In this document: positions 1-8,498 of the stretch, piece after piece
How positions within the stretch are numbered: the first letter of the stretch is position 1
Layout of the letters: every line of letters begins with the position of its first letter
Notes under the pieces: model-generated
What the model was told of the DNA's origin: nothing
Databases searched by the model: none
The model's input: only the letters and a program-made list of their open reading frames with translations
Position numbers and translations under genes: made by a program
From: Fimbriimonadaceae bacterium
GTDB taxonomy: Bacteria > Armatimonadota > Fimbriimonadia > Fimbriimonadales > Fimbriimonadaceae
Assembly: GCA_019454125.1 (NCBI GenBank)
Contig: CP075365.1
Coordinates: 1,048,218-1,112,217 of the forward strand
Direction: 5' to 3'
DNA length: 64,000 nucleotides

Positions 1-766
1 TGTTCGTCGCGTTCTCGCGGTCGAGTTGGTAGCCGCGGAGCAGGTAGTACCACCGCTCTCCGCCCACGCTGCCGAAAGCCCGCCGAAGCTGGGCCGGCGA
101 ACGGGCCAGCATGTCGTCGCTCGTGAAGATCCCCGCGCCCTTCAGGCGCGCTTCCGTCCGGGTGTTGATCCCAGGGAAGGTCGTGAGCTTGAGCCCCTTC
201 AGCCGGTCGGGCAGCTCGTGCGACTGGATCGTGGCCAGTCCGTCCGGCTTTTCGAACTCGGTTGCGAGTTTTGCCAAGAAGCCGTTCGGCGCGATGCCGA
301 TGCTACAGGACATGTTTTCGGCGACGCGCTCGCGGATCGCCTTCTTCAGTCTCCGTGCGATCGCCTTCGCTTCCTCGGGCTGGCGTTCCTTGCCGATCAG
401 TTGGAACCGCATCTCGTCGATGCTGCAGACCTTCTCGATCGGCAGCACGTCCTCGCACACCTCGAGCACCCGGTGGTGGTAGTGGACGTAGAGCGGGGGC
501 CGGGCCTCGACCAGAACGAGGTCGGGACACAACAGCTTCGCCTCGCCGACCCGCGTGCCCGTCTTGATCCCGAACCGCTTGGCCTCGTAGCTCGCGGCGA
601 TCGCGAAGGTCGTGTCCGCCATGAGCGGCACGACGATGACCGGCCGCCCGCGCAGCTCCGGCCGCTCCGCCTGCTCGACGCTGGCGAAGTAGGCGTTGAG
701 GTCGAGGAAAAGCGCCCGCAAAGGCCGCTCGTCCTTGAACTCAAAAGGTAGCCGCGCGTCTACCAC
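1..766 (-). CDS. Y-family DNA polymerase (DinB/Pol IV-like), partial
   Basis: Translesion DNA polymerase of the Y family; the 3' end runs off the left edge, so about 255 N-terminal residues are visible. I chose the GTG at 766 because an in-frame stop lies just upstream. Visible motifs are the first palm element LDLNAYFASVEQ (residues about 21-32), the YEAKRFGIKTGT block, the catalytic SIDE motif, the SIGIAPNGFLAKLATEF block, and the helix-hairpin-helix region around LTTFPGINTRTEARL. The second acidic position of the first motif, usually D-x-D, is D-x-N here. The first Asp and the SIDE pair are kept, so activity is plausible. The part that would separate DinB from UmuC/ImuB is cut off. It is divergent from the TPR gene to the right. 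Confidence 0.85.
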   Translation of the reverse strand, partial: MVDARLPFEFKDERPLRALFLDLNAYFASVEQAERPELRGRPVIVVPLMADTTFAIAASYEAKRFGIKTGTRVGEAKLLCPDLVLVEARPPLYVHYHHRVLEVCEDVLPIEKVCSIDEMRFQLIGKERQPEEAKAIARRLKKAIRERVAENMSCSIGIAPNGFLAKLATEFEKPDGLATIQSHELPDRLKGLKLTTFPGINTRTEARLKGAGIFTSDDMLARSPAQLRRAFGSVGGERWYYLLRGYQLDRENATN

Positions 767-873
767 ACCTCATTATACGCCTGCGGCTCCCCCCAAGGAC
801 CAGCTTAGCTGGACATTAAGGCAGGGCCGGTAGCCCGGAGCGTCGGCGGGGCGGGTAGGTAATCTCATACCTC

Positions 874-2820
874 ATGCAGATCGCCGTCCTGCCCCTGAAC
901 GCCGGGCCTGACACCCGTCCCGCCTTGGCCCGCCAGATCTCGAACTTCGCGTGCGAGATCGCCCGGAACGTGACCGGACAGGAGATCCACGCCGTCAACT
1001 ATCTCGCCCAATACCAGGACGAGGGCGTGCAGCGGGTGGCGATGGTGAACCCGAGCGAAGCCCTGAACGAGCCGGAGATGATCGGCCAGTTCTGGCAGCA
1101 GGCGCCGATGGAGACCTTGATCGACGGCCTGCTGAACGAGCGTGACGGGGCTGGATCCATGATCCTTCGCGTCTACCAGCGCCCGGAGACCGAGCCGCAG
1201 GAGACACAGGAGTTCGACTTCATCGGCGGCGCCCTCTTCGCGCCCGTCCGCGGATTCGTCGAGACTTTGCTCCGGTGCTACGGCGCTTCACTGCCGGAGC
1301 AGATGGGCGACGACATCGGCCTCTTCGGCACCGAGAACGCGGAGGCGTTCGCGGAGTTCCTGCTGGGATTCGACGCCGTCCAGTATATCGAAAAGGCGAA
1401 CGGCATGGTCGCCCGCGAGTTCAACCCGCAAGGCGCCTATGAGTCGCTGGAGAAAGCCATGGCCCTCGACCCGGACTGGGAGGCGCCGTACCTCGCGCTC
1501 CTGAACCTGGCACGGCTTTGCACCCAGTTCCGCATCGGTGCCGGAGACGCGGCCGAAGCGGCCCTGAAGAAGGTGACCGAGACCGAACCGGACGACCCGC
1601 GCGGCTTCTATGCCTTGGCCGAGTTCTACGGCGCGGTCAACAACCTGCAGGCCTCTGCCGACACCCTGGAAAAGACCCTGGTCAAGCTTCAACAGCACGC
1701 CGCCAAGCTCCGCAAAGAAGCGGAAGGGGCCAAGGCCGTCGGGGACGTCGAGGCCTCGCAGAGCCTCCTGCAAGAAGCGGACCAGACCGACCGGGACCAG
1801 TCGCCCGTCCTCGCCCGCCTAGGCATCGCCCAGATGAACATGGGCATGCCCGCCAACGCGGAGCGGAACCTGCGAAAGGCGGTGGAGAACGAAGGGGAGG
1901 ACAAACCGAGCCTCGCCCTCCTGAGCCAGGTCCTCACCCAGACTGGTCGCGCCCACGAGGTGCCGCCCATGTGGAAGGAGCTGATCGACAAGTCCCCGCA
2001 GAACGCGGTGGCCCATGTGAACTACGCCCAGGCGCTGATGGCCAGCGGCAACCAGGACGGGGCGACCCGCGCCCTGGACGTCGCGCTAGAAACCCTGGAA
2101 GACACATCCTTCGTCAAGAGGTTCTACGCGCCGCTCCTCGCCCAAAAGGAGGAGTTCGACCGGGCGATGGACTACTACGAGGACTACCTCGACGAGAACC
2201 CGACCGACGTGCAGGTGATGCTCGAATACGCCCAGACGCTCCAAAACGCCAAGCGTGAGTTCGAGGTGCCGCAGGTCCTCAAGAATGTGCTGTCCGCCAA
2301 TATCGACCCCAACACCAGGGCGCAGACCCAGGCTTGGCTGATCGAGCTCGAGCAGAAGAACCGGGTGGAAGCGGTGCGGGCCGCCAGCGAGAAGGTGGAG
2401 TCGGGCGACTTCCAGGGCGCGGTCAACGAGATCAAGCCGCTACGCAACTGGCTCGCCGACTACTGGAAGATGTGGGCGATCCTGGCCGCCGCCTACAACC
2501 GGCTCGGCGAGTACACCGAGGCGGAACAAGCCGCCCACCAGCTCCTCAACATCTTCCCGGGCTGCGAGCCGGCCTACAACGAACTGGCCAACGCCCTCGG
2601 CGGGCAGGGCCGGAACGAGGAGGCCTACAACGTCCTTCGTGCCGGTATGCAGAACGTCCAGAACTCCCTGCCGATCGCCGTGAACTTTGGCCTGGCCGCG
2701 AAGCGGACCGGCCGCGGCGATGAGGCCAAGGCCATGGCCCGGCAGCTCCGCGAAGCAACGCGGGGACAGGAACAACCTGGGCTGGGAGAACTGCTGGACG
2801 AAATGGAAAGCGACCTCTGA
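874..2820 (+). CDS. Large tetratricopeptide-repeat protein
   Basis: A 648-residue soluble protein. The first ~50 residues (MQIAVLPLNAG...) resemble the opening strand of TolB-N/CsgG-like domains, but this is a weak likeness. From about residue 165 to the end the sequence is a series of TPR helices, for example FNPQGAYESLEKAMALDPDW, DDPRGFYALAEFYGAVNN and GCEPAYNELANALGGQGRNEEA. TPR arrays usually scaffold protein-protein contacts; no enzyme motif is visible. There is no signal peptide. The start has no clear Shine-Dalgarno sequence, but TAATCT sits 8 nt upstream (860-865), which fits a leaderless transcript. Partner unknown; the next gene is a pilus platform protein, so an assembly role is possible but unproven. 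Confidence 0.85.
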   Translation: MQIAVLPLNAGPDTRPALARQISNFACEIARNVTGQEIHAVNYLAQYQDEGVQRVAMVNPSEALNEPEMIGQFWQQAPMETLIDGLLNERDGAGSMILRVYQRPETEPQETQEFDFIGGALFAPVRGFVETLLRCYGASLPEQMGDDIGLFGTENAEAFAEFLLGFDAVQYIEKANGMVAREFNPQGAYESLEKAMALDPDWEAPYLALLNLARLCTQFRIGAGDAAEAALKKVTETEPDDPRGFYALAEFYGAVNNLQASADTLEKTLVKLQQHAAKLRKEAEGAKAVGDVEASQSLLQEADQTDRDQSPVLARLGIAQMNMGMPANAERNLRKAVENEGEDKPSLALLSQVLTQTGRAHEVPPMWKELIDKSPQNAVAHVNYAQALMASGNQDGATRALDVALETLEDTSFVKRFYAPLLAQKEEFDRAMDYYEDYLDENPTDVQVMLEYAQTLQNAKREFEVPQVLKNVLSANIDPNTRAQTQAWLIELEQKNRVEAVRAASEKVESGDFQGAVNEIKPLRNWLADYWKMWAILAAAYNRLGEYTEAEQAAHQLLNIFPGCEPAYNELANALGGQGRNEEAYNVLRAGMQNVQNSLPIAVNFGLAAKRTGRGDEAKAMARQLREATRGQEQPGLGELLDEMESDL

Positions 2821-2958
2821 GGAGCCTCGCTGGACCCAGGGCTAGCCGGGCCGGAGACCCCCGGCAAGCTTTGTAGTCCCCGAAAATAAGGAAGGGGCTT
2901 TCGCAACCGTCCCGTCCGAGTCCAAGCCTCCTGCAGAGGCTCAGCTTTTCGCCGTATA

Positions 2959-2989
2959 AAAGCTAAAGTTTTCAACTTTTATTAGCTTT
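2959..2989. repeat. AT-rich inverted repeat upstream of pilC-like gene
   Basis: AAAGCTAAAGTT (2959-2970) pairs with AACTTT (2974-2979) around a TTC loop, and the outer AAAGCT pairs with AGCTTT (2984-2989) after a short bulge. It stands out as AT-rich in GC-rich surroundings, between the TPR stop codon and the pilC-like start. There is no uridine tract, so an intrinsic terminator is doubtful. An operator or leader hairpin is equally possible. Confidence 0.4.
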
Positions 2990-3096
2990 CTCCAAGATCG
3001 CGAATCTAGCAATCCGCCCTGGGGAAGCGGCTCCAGAGGTTCCGACAATCCTTGTTGGGAAAGGGTGGCCAGGACGGCACCCTGGAGCACGGCAAG

Positions 3097-4302
3097 ATGC
3101 CACACTATGCTTACACTGCGGTAGATCGGAACGGTCGCCAAGTCAAGTCCGTCATGGAGGCGGAGAACGAAGCCCTTGTTCTGAGTAACTTGCGCGAGAG
3201 CCAGCTTCAGATCCTTGACCTCAGGGAGACGAAGAAGGGCGCCGGCATGAAGTTCGGCAAGAAGAAGATGAAGCCGAAGGCTCTGGTCGTCTTCTCCCGG
3301 CAGTTCGCCACGATGATCGACGCAGGCATCCCGATCCTGCGCTGCCTGGACATCCTGACCTCGCAGACGAAAGACCCGACGCTGAAAGAGGCGCTCGAAG
3401 GGGTCCGCTCCGACGTGAAGAGCGGCGCGACCTTGCACGAGGCGATGGCCAAGCACCCCGTCGTCTTCAACAAGCTTTACGTGAACATGATCCGGGCGGC
3501 GGAGCTCGGCGGCATCTTGGACACGATCCTTGACCGCCTCAGCGGCTTCCTGGAGTACGAGGCGGAGGTCAAGGGCAAGATCAAGAGCGCGATGATGTAC
3601 CCCGTGCTCGTCCTCTGCTTCTCGCAGCTTATGCTCTTCGTGCTCTTCAGCTTCGTGCTTCCCAAGTTCAAGGACATTTTCAAAGGCATGAACGTCGAGA
3701 TGCCCGCCATGACCGCCATGCTCTTCGGCATCGGCGACTTCATGTCCGGCTTCTGGTGGGTGATCCTGCTGGCGATCGGCGGTGTGATCGTCGGCATCAA
3801 GATCTGGGGGGCCACGCCGAAAGGGCGCTACCAGCTCGACTTCTTCAAGCTCAAACTGCCGATCATCGGCGAGCTTACGCTCAAGATGAGCGTGGCCCGT
3901 TTCTGCCGCACGTTCGGCACGCTCATCAATAGCGGCGTCCCTATGATGCGATCCCTGGAGATCGTTGGAGAGACCCTGGCGAACGCCGTCTTGGCGCAGG
4001 CCATCGACGACACCAGGGCGAGCATCCGAGAGGGTCGCAAACTCAGCGCTCCGCTGGCCGAGTCCGGCCTCTTCCCGTCCATGGTCACGCACATGATCGA
4101 CGTCGGCGAAGAATCGGGCCGCCTCAGCGACATGCTCGTGAAGGTCGGAGACTTTTACGACCAAGAAGTCGAATCGACGGTCAAAGGCTTGACCTCGATG
4201 ATCGAGCCTATGCTTATCATCTTCCTCGGTGGCGTCGTCGGCTTCATCGCCATCTCCGTTATGACCCCGATCTTCTCGATCGTGAATAACGTGGACAAAT
4301 AA
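3097..4302 (+). CDS. pilC: Type IV pilus / type II secretion inner-membrane platform protein (PilC/GspF family)
   Basis: The platform protein of type IV pilus or type II secretion machines sits in the inner membrane and transmits work from the assembly ATPase to the growing pilin filament. The ATG at 3097 (MPHYAYTAVDRNG, the usual family opening) has GGAG at 3084-3087 with good spacing; an upstream in-frame start at 3052 is less likely. The 401-residue protein has two T2SSF domains, roughly residues 55-180 and 255-380, each with the family pattern (FSRQFATMIDAGIPILRCL, then FCRTFGTLINSGVPMMRSLEI). Membrane segments lie near the middle (about 165-190 and 220-240) and at the end. Length is normal. 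No PilB, PilT or pilin gene is adjacent, so the machine is encoded elsewhere. Confidence 0.93.
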   Translation: MPHYAYTAVDRNGRQVKSVMEAENEALVLSNLRESQLQILDLRETKKGAGMKFGKKKMKPKALVVFSRQFATMIDAGIPILRCLDILTSQTKDPTLKEALEGVRSDVKSGATLHEAMAKHPVVFNKLYVNMIRAAELGGILDTILDRLSGFLEYEAEVKGKIKSAMMYPVLVLCFSQLMLFVLFSFVLPKFKDIFKGMNVEMPAMTAMLFGIGDFMSGFWWVILLAIGGVIVGIKIWGATPKGRYQLDFFKLKLPIIGELTLKMSVARFCRTFGTLINSGVPMMRSLEIVGETLANAVLAQAIDDTRASIREGRKLSAPLAESGLFPSMVTHMIDVGEESGRLSDMLVKVGDFYDQEVESTVKGLTSMIEPMLIIFLGGVVGFIAISVMTPIFSIVNNVDK

Positions 4303-4428
4303 TCCGCCCTGACGGCGGTCGCCAAGTACAAAAACAGTTTCGCATTGTCCGGGATGCTTTCTAGTCCAAGGATGGACTGACTGCGCCCCCCTGACCAGAC
4401 AAACAACGACTGATCGAAGGAACGAAGA

Positions 4429-5694
4429 ATGTCGGAATCTATCGCACAAAGCCGGGTTGACGGAGAACGCCTCGTCAAGGACTATGTCGCTGACCCGCGG
4501 CCAGACATGAAGGACATCATCATCGTCCACTATTCGACGATGGTCGAGCGGATCGCGCGCCGCTTTAGCGGAGTGGAACCGTTCGAAGACCTTGTCCAGG
4601 TCGGCTATATCGGACTGCTCAACGCTTTGAGCAAGTTCGACCCCTCGGAGGGCGTGAGGTTCAACACCTACGCCACCCACCTTGTCGCCGGTGAGATCAA
4701 ACACTATCTCCGCGACAAGACCCAGATGATCCGCCACCCAGCCTGGGTGCAGGAGCTGCGCCAGAGGCTGAACCGGGCCTCGATCGAGCTGCAAGCCCGC
4801 TATGGGCGGGTGCCCTCCCATCGGGAGATCGCCGACCATTGCAAGGTCAGCGAGCAAGCGGTGCAGGAAGTCTTGGCGGCGCAGGACCTGTTGCGAGTTG
4901 CCTCGCTCGACACTCCTATCCTTGAGGACGAGGAAGGCGACAGCGACCTCGATAAGCTCGAATCGGGAGGCGGCAACCCTGTGCCGGTCGAAGACCGCGT
5001 CGTGCTGGAAGCGGCCATGCGCCAGCTCCGAGAGCTTGAACGCGAAGTCCTCGTCATGTTCCACTTCGACGGGCTGAGCCAGACCGAGATCGCGACGGAC
5101 CTCGGCATCTCGTGCAACTACGTCTCACACATTCTGCGCCAGTCTGTCTCCAAGCTCCGCAAGATCCTGACGAACGAGGAGCGGGCCGACCGCGCCCTGC
5201 GACCGGAGTCGGACCACGCCCAGGACGTCCTATGCCCCGAGACCGGGGTCTATTCGAGCCACTATTTCAAGGGGCGCCTGACTGAAGAGGCGCACCGGGC
5301 GGCGGCCGGCGAAGGCGAGGTCGCCACGATCATCGTCCGCTTTGACGGCCTTGAGTCCTTGCGCTCGTTCTATGGCGATGACAGCGTCCGAGACTTCCTT
5401 GTGGACGCGGGGGAGTATCTCAAGGCCTGTGTCCGTGGACTGGACGTTGTGTGCCGATATGACAAGACTGGCTTTGGCATCGTGCTCCCGCTGACGGGTG
5501 CGAACGCCATCGTCGTCCGTCAGAGGATCGAGGCGCGATGCCAGCAGTGGGTCGCCTCGCGCCTGGGCCCGATCGGTGGCATCTCGGTTTTCGTCGGCCA
5601 CGCGTTCGCCCCGGAGGCGGGCAGATCCTACCAGGAGCTCCTCGCCGTCGCCCTCTCCGAGACCGGCCGGCCCGAAGCGCAGAAAGCCGCCTAG
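4429..5694 (+). CDS. Sigma-70 family factor (SigB/SigF/WhiG class) fused to degenerate GGDEF domain
   Basis: The first ~250 residues form an RNA polymerase sigma factor: region 2 (EPFEDLVQVGYIGLLNALSK, FNTYATHLVAGEIKHYLRD), region 3 (VPSHREIADHCKVSEQAVQEV) and region 4 with its helix-turn-helix (LSQTEIATDLGISCNYVSHIL). After a linker, residues ~268-415 fold as a GGDEF domain: PETGVYSSHYFKGRL matches the usual LTGLYNRRYF opening, and CRYDKTGFGIVLP matches ARYGGDEFAILLP. The signature is DKTGF (345-349) instead of GGDEF, and the first metal-binding Asp is Arg304, so cyclase activity should be absent. The inhibitory-site motif RxxD is intact (R336-G-L-D339), exactly five residues before DKTGF as in active cyclases. 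I infer a c-di-GMP-binding regulatory domain. GAAGGAAC precedes the ATG. No anti-sigma gene is adjacent. Confidence 0.9.
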   Translation: MSESIAQSRVDGERLVKDYVADPRPDMKDIIIVHYSTMVERIARRFSGVEPFEDLVQVGYIGLLNALSKFDPSEGVRFNTYATHLVAGEIKHYLRDKTQMIRHPAWVQELRQRLNRASIELQARYGRVPSHREIADHCKVSEQAVQEVLAAQDLLRVASLDTPILEDEEGDSDLDKLESGGGNPVPVEDRVVLEAAMRQLRELEREVLVMFHFDGLSQTEIATDLGISCNYVSHILRQSVSKLRKILTNEERADRALRPESDHAQDVLCPETGVYSSHYFKGRLTEEAHRAAAGEGEVATIIVRFDGLESLRSFYGDDSVRDFLVDAGEYLKACVRGLDVVCRYDKTGFGIVLPLTGANAIVVRQRIEARCQQWVASRLGPIGGISVFVGHAFAPEAGRSYQELLAVALSETGRPEAQKAA

Positions 5695-5718
5695 CGGGAG
5701 GGCCGTTGGGCCTGTTAC

Positions 5719-5736
5719 AACAAACTCCGGTTTGTT
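5719..5736. terminator. Hairpin after the sigma-GGDEF gene
   Basis: AACAAAC (5719-5725), loop TCCG, GTTTGTT (5730-5736): a perfect 7-bp stem 22 bases after the stop codon. The tail has only a short T stretch, so termination would be weak; it may act as an mRNA 3'-end structure. Confidence 0.4.
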
Positions 5737-5793
5737 TCGAATCATAAAGATGATCGTGGCCCGGCCGTTCGGTCGGCCCGACGTCTTAACGAG

Positions 5794-6489
5794 ATGCCCT
5801 CGAACCTAGCCAATCCCGTGTACGAAGGGCTCTCGTTTCCCGATCCTCCCGCAGACCGGCCCTACGTCTTCCTGAACATGGTCACGACCATGGACGGAAA
5901 GATCCTCACCGGTCCGCGAGACGAGCACGTCATGGACCTCGGCAGCGCCGTCGACCATGCGACCATGCGGTTCTTGGAGGGCCAGGCCGACGCCGTCATG
6001 ATCGGTGCGGGCTCGTTGCGGGCGACCCCCGGGCTCTGGTACGGGGGGCACCTCTACCGCTTTGTTGTGAGCGGATCGGGCGTCGTGCCCGAGACGGGCC
6101 GCTTCTTCACGGACGCGCCGGACAAGGCGTTCATCGTGACGCCGGCGGGCCGTGGGCAAGGCCGCGAGAACCGGATAGAGAGCCCAGGCGCCACGGTCGA
6201 CTTCAATGCGCTGCTTAACCAAATGGTGGGCCGCTTCGGAATCCGGCGCCTTCTGGTGGAGGGGGGCAGCGAGCTGAATGCCAGCCTCTTCGAATCGGAC
6301 CTGATCGACGACGTTTTTTGGACGGTCGCGCCGAAGGTCAAGCTGGGTCGCGACGTTCCGACCATGGCCGACGGCGACCCTTTGCCAGGTCGCCAGACCT
6401 TGGCCTTCCGGCTCGTCGAGTCCCACGTCGTGGGCGACGAGCTTTTCCTGCGCTATCGGCGCGACCGGGAGGCGGCGGATGGCGGTTAA
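5794..6489 (+). CDS. RibD C-terminal-like (dihydrofolate-reductase-fold) reductase
   Basis: 231-residue protein of the RibD-C/DHFR-like reductase fold, which uses NADPH to reduce pyrimidine or pterin-like substrates; RibD itself acts in riboflavin synthesis. Family features seen are the opening YVFLNMVTTMDGKI, ADAVMIGAGSLRATPGLW (substrate/cofactor loop) and RRLLVEGGSELNASLFESDLIDD near residue 150. The deaminase half of RibD is absent, and no other riboflavin gene is near, so the true substrate is unknown. The last codons overlap the start of the following ABC permease by 11 bases, suggesting translational coupling. Alternative: a stand-alone reductase of unrelated heterocycle metabolism. 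Confidence 0.85.
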   Translation: MPSNLANPVYEGLSFPDPPADRPYVFLNMVTTMDGKILTGPRDEHVMDLGSAVDHATMRFLEGQADAVMIGAGSLRATPGLWYGGHLYRFVVSGSGVVPETGRFFTDAPDKAFIVTPAGRGQGRENRIESPGATVDFNALLNQMVGRFGIRRLLVEGGSELNASLFESDLIDDVFWTVAPKVKLGRDVPTMADGDPLPGRQTLAFRLVESHVVGDELFLRYRRDREAADGG

Positions 6490-7681
6490 GGAGCAGAGCG
6501 CAGAGGGACCGGCGGCCGACCAAGTCGAGTATTCCAAGGCGAACCCCCTCTCGCCGACCGTCTTCCTCCGGCGCAATTTCGCCAAGACGGCGCCGCTGGT
6601 CGCGGTCATCGTGCTCGCCGTGATGCTGATCGCGGGGATCGTCTCCATCATGAACTCGATACCGCTCTCGATCCGGACGACCTACGGCTACAGCCGCAAC
6701 TATTTCGGGGTCTCGCCGCGGGGCGACAACGCCCTCACGCCGCGCCTGCGCTCCATCATCGAAGGCGAGGCGCCCGTCCCGATCGAACCCATCATGGTCT
6801 GCAGGGCCAGCGACTGCGAGGTGAAGAGCATCGTCGGGCCATGGCGCTTCGTGGTCCTTGGGCTTGGACATGAGGACATGACCCGGTACATCGACCGCCT
6901 CGGCGGGGCGAAAATCGAAGGGCGTCTCCCAATGGGCGGCGAGGCGCCGGAGGCGGTCGTCAGCGAGCCGGTCGCTCGGAACCTAGGGCTTAAAATGGGC
7001 GACACCATCCTCGGCCCGGACAATCCGGACTCCTATTCGCCGAAGGAAGTCCGCGTGGTCGGCATTGCCCAGATGGACTCCTGGATGATCTTGGTGCCCA
7101 TTGAGTATCATCGCGCGAACCACTTTCCGCCCATCGATCTGATGATCGTCATGGCGAAAGACCCCAAGCAGCAGGGGAGGCTCGACAAATGGGCGTTCGA
7201 CCGGTTGCAAGGGGAGAGGGCGCGGGTCTTCGCGTTTTTCCGACTGGAACGCGAAACCGACGAGATGTTCAGAATCCTCTACTCGATCCTGAACGTCGTA
7301 ATTGGGTTACTCGTCGTCGTCATCACCATCATGATGGCCATGTTGATCAACATTTATCACTCCCAGCGGCTTCAAGAGTTCGGCCTGTTGCAGGCCCTGG
7401 GCTACACGCGGAAGTGGCTTTTGCGCCGGACGCTAGGAGAAACGGCCCTTGTTGTGGTGGTTGGATGGTTCCTTGGAGTCATTTGCGCGTTTGGATTGTT
7501 ACAAATCGTTAAGAGCATCCTGATGGATCCCCGAGCCTTTATGCTGGATCCCTCCGATCCGGCCGCGTTGAGCTACACGCTGCCCGTCCCGGCGGCCATT
7601 TTCCTGGCCGCTGCCTTTTCGGTCGTGGCCCGTTTCCGCCATGTCGACCCCGTGAGCATCGTCGAGAGGAGGCTCGCTTGA
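6479..7681 (+). CDS. ABC transporter permease, FtsX/MacB family
   Basis: 400-residue membrane protein with the typical FtsX/MacB/LolC layout: one N-terminal membrane helix (about residues 37-60, TAPLVAVIVLAVMLIAGIV), a large extracytoplasmic domain (~60-265), then three C-terminal helices (ILNVVIGLLVVVITIMMAML, ALVVVVGWFLGVICAFGLL and AAIFLAAAFSVVARF). Such permeases couple ATP hydrolysis to mechanical work on the periplasmic side, exporting lipoproteins, peptides or antibiotics rather than moving substrate through a channel. It overlaps the reductase gene upstream and shares TTGA with the ATPase downstream (stop 7679-7681, start 7678), so the pair forms one transporter. Substrate not deducible. 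Confidence 0.9.
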   Translation: MAVKEQSAEGPAADQVEYSKANPLSPTVFLRRNFAKTAPLVAVIVLAVMLIAGIVSIMNSIPLSIRTTYGYSRNYFGVSPRGDNALTPRLRSIIEGEAPVPIEPIMVCRASDCEVKSIVGPWRFVVLGLGHEDMTRYIDRLGGAKIEGRLPMGGEAPEAVVSEPVARNLGLKMGDTILGPDNPDSYSPKEVRVVGIAQMDSWMILVPIEYHRANHFPPIDLMIVMAKDPKQQGRLDKWAFDRLQGERARVFAFFRLERETDEMFRILYSILNVVIGLLVVVITIMMAMLINIYHSQRLQEFGLLQALGYTRKWLLRRTLGETALVVVVGWFLGVICAFGLLQIVKSILMDPRAFMLDPSDPAALSYTLPVPAAIFLAAAFSVVARFRHVDPVSIVERRLA

Positions 7682-8340
7682 TCGAAGTCAGCAACGCCTC
7701 TTTGGTCTATAAGGACCAGGGGAGGAAGATATTCGCCTGCCGCGAGCTAGACCTCGAAGTGCGGGACGGCGAGTTCCTCGGCATTCTGGGCCCAAGCGGC
7801 AGCGGCAAGTCCTCGCTGCTCTATCTCATGAGCGCGTTGAAGGTGCCGACGAGCGGCGACGTTCGCTATAAGGGCCGGTCCTTGACCGAGATGTCCGAGT
7901 CCCAGCGGGCCAACCTCCGCCTCACCGAGTTCGGCTTCGTCTTCCAGTACCCGTACCTCCTGGGCTATCTCTCCGCCCTGGAGAACATCGTGGTCGGCAC
8001 GCCGGGCCCGCCGCGACGGAAGGAAGCGATCGAACTGCTAGAGTCCCTGGGACTCGCCCACAAGAGCCACCGGCTCCCCCACGAACTGAGCGGCGGGGAA
8101 CGCCAGCGGGTGTGCATCGCCCGGGCCGTCCTTGGCGACCGAAGCTGCGTCTTTGCCGACGAGCCCACCGCCAACCTCGACCACGAGAACGGCCATGCCG
8201 TGGTCGATATGCTCGTCGCCCTGCGGGGCAAGGGAAGCCTTGTCATGGTCACCCACGACCCCGAGATGCTTCAGAAGGCCGACCGGATCATTAGAATCCG
8301 GGATGGAAGGCTCGACGAAGACACGGCCATTCCGGCCTGA
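7678..8340 (+). CDS. ABC transporter ATP-binding protein, LolD/MacB-like
   Basis: 220-residue nucleotide-binding subunit partnering the permease just upstream. Walker A is GPSGSGKSS (residues ~39-47), the Q-loop lies in FVFQYPYLLGYLSALEN, the ABC signature is LSGGERQRVCIARA, Walker B is SCVFADEPTANLD, and the switch His is in VMVTHD. Size and sequence match the LolD/MacB ATPase subfamily. The TTG start overlaps the permease stop codon, which strongly implies coupled translation. No accessory periplasmic adaptor gene follows; 385 bases without an ordinary gene come next. Confidence 0.93.
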   Translation: MIEVSNASLVYKDQGRKIFACRELDLEVRDGEFLGILGPSGSGKSSLLYLMSALKVPTSGDVRYKGRSLTEMSESQRANLRLTEFGFVFQYPYLLGYLSALENIVVGTPGPPRRKEAIELLESLGLAHKSHRLPHELSGGERQRVCIARAVLGDRSCVFADEPTANLDHENGHAVVDMLVALRGKGSLVMVTHDPEMLQKADRIIRIRDGRLDEDTAIPA

Positions 8341-8463
8341 CGGCGCGTGGGCCGGCCGGAGCCGGGCTCCTGGGCCCCCGGGCCCAGTACGCTGAACATC
8401 GGCACGAAAGTTGCCGTTCTAATGGGGACGTCGCAGGATTTTCGACCATTTTTCCCAAGGTTG

Positions 8464-8492
8464 TTGACATGGGAAATGCGGGTCGGTATCAT
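8464..8492 (+). promoter_or_regulatory. Strong sigma-70-type promoter for speD
   Basis: TTGACA (8464-8469) is a perfect -35 box, followed after exactly 17 bases by TATCAT (8487-8492), a 5/6 match to the -10 box. This is the best consensus promoter in the window. Transcription would begin near 8499, giving an untranslated leader of about 227 bases before the speD start. Confidence 0.8.
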
Positions 8493-8498
8493 GCGGCA

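Noticed and set aside
2941-5064. A 707-codon open frame on the minus strand opposite the pilC-like and sigma genes
   Set aside because: Both plus-strand genes have clear protein families; the minus frame has low-complexity, His/Asp-rich composition typical of antisense frames in GC-rich DNA.
5794-6489. Possible dihydrofolate reductase
   Set aside because: The VEGG motif and ATPGLW loop point to the RibD C-terminal branch rather than true DHFR.
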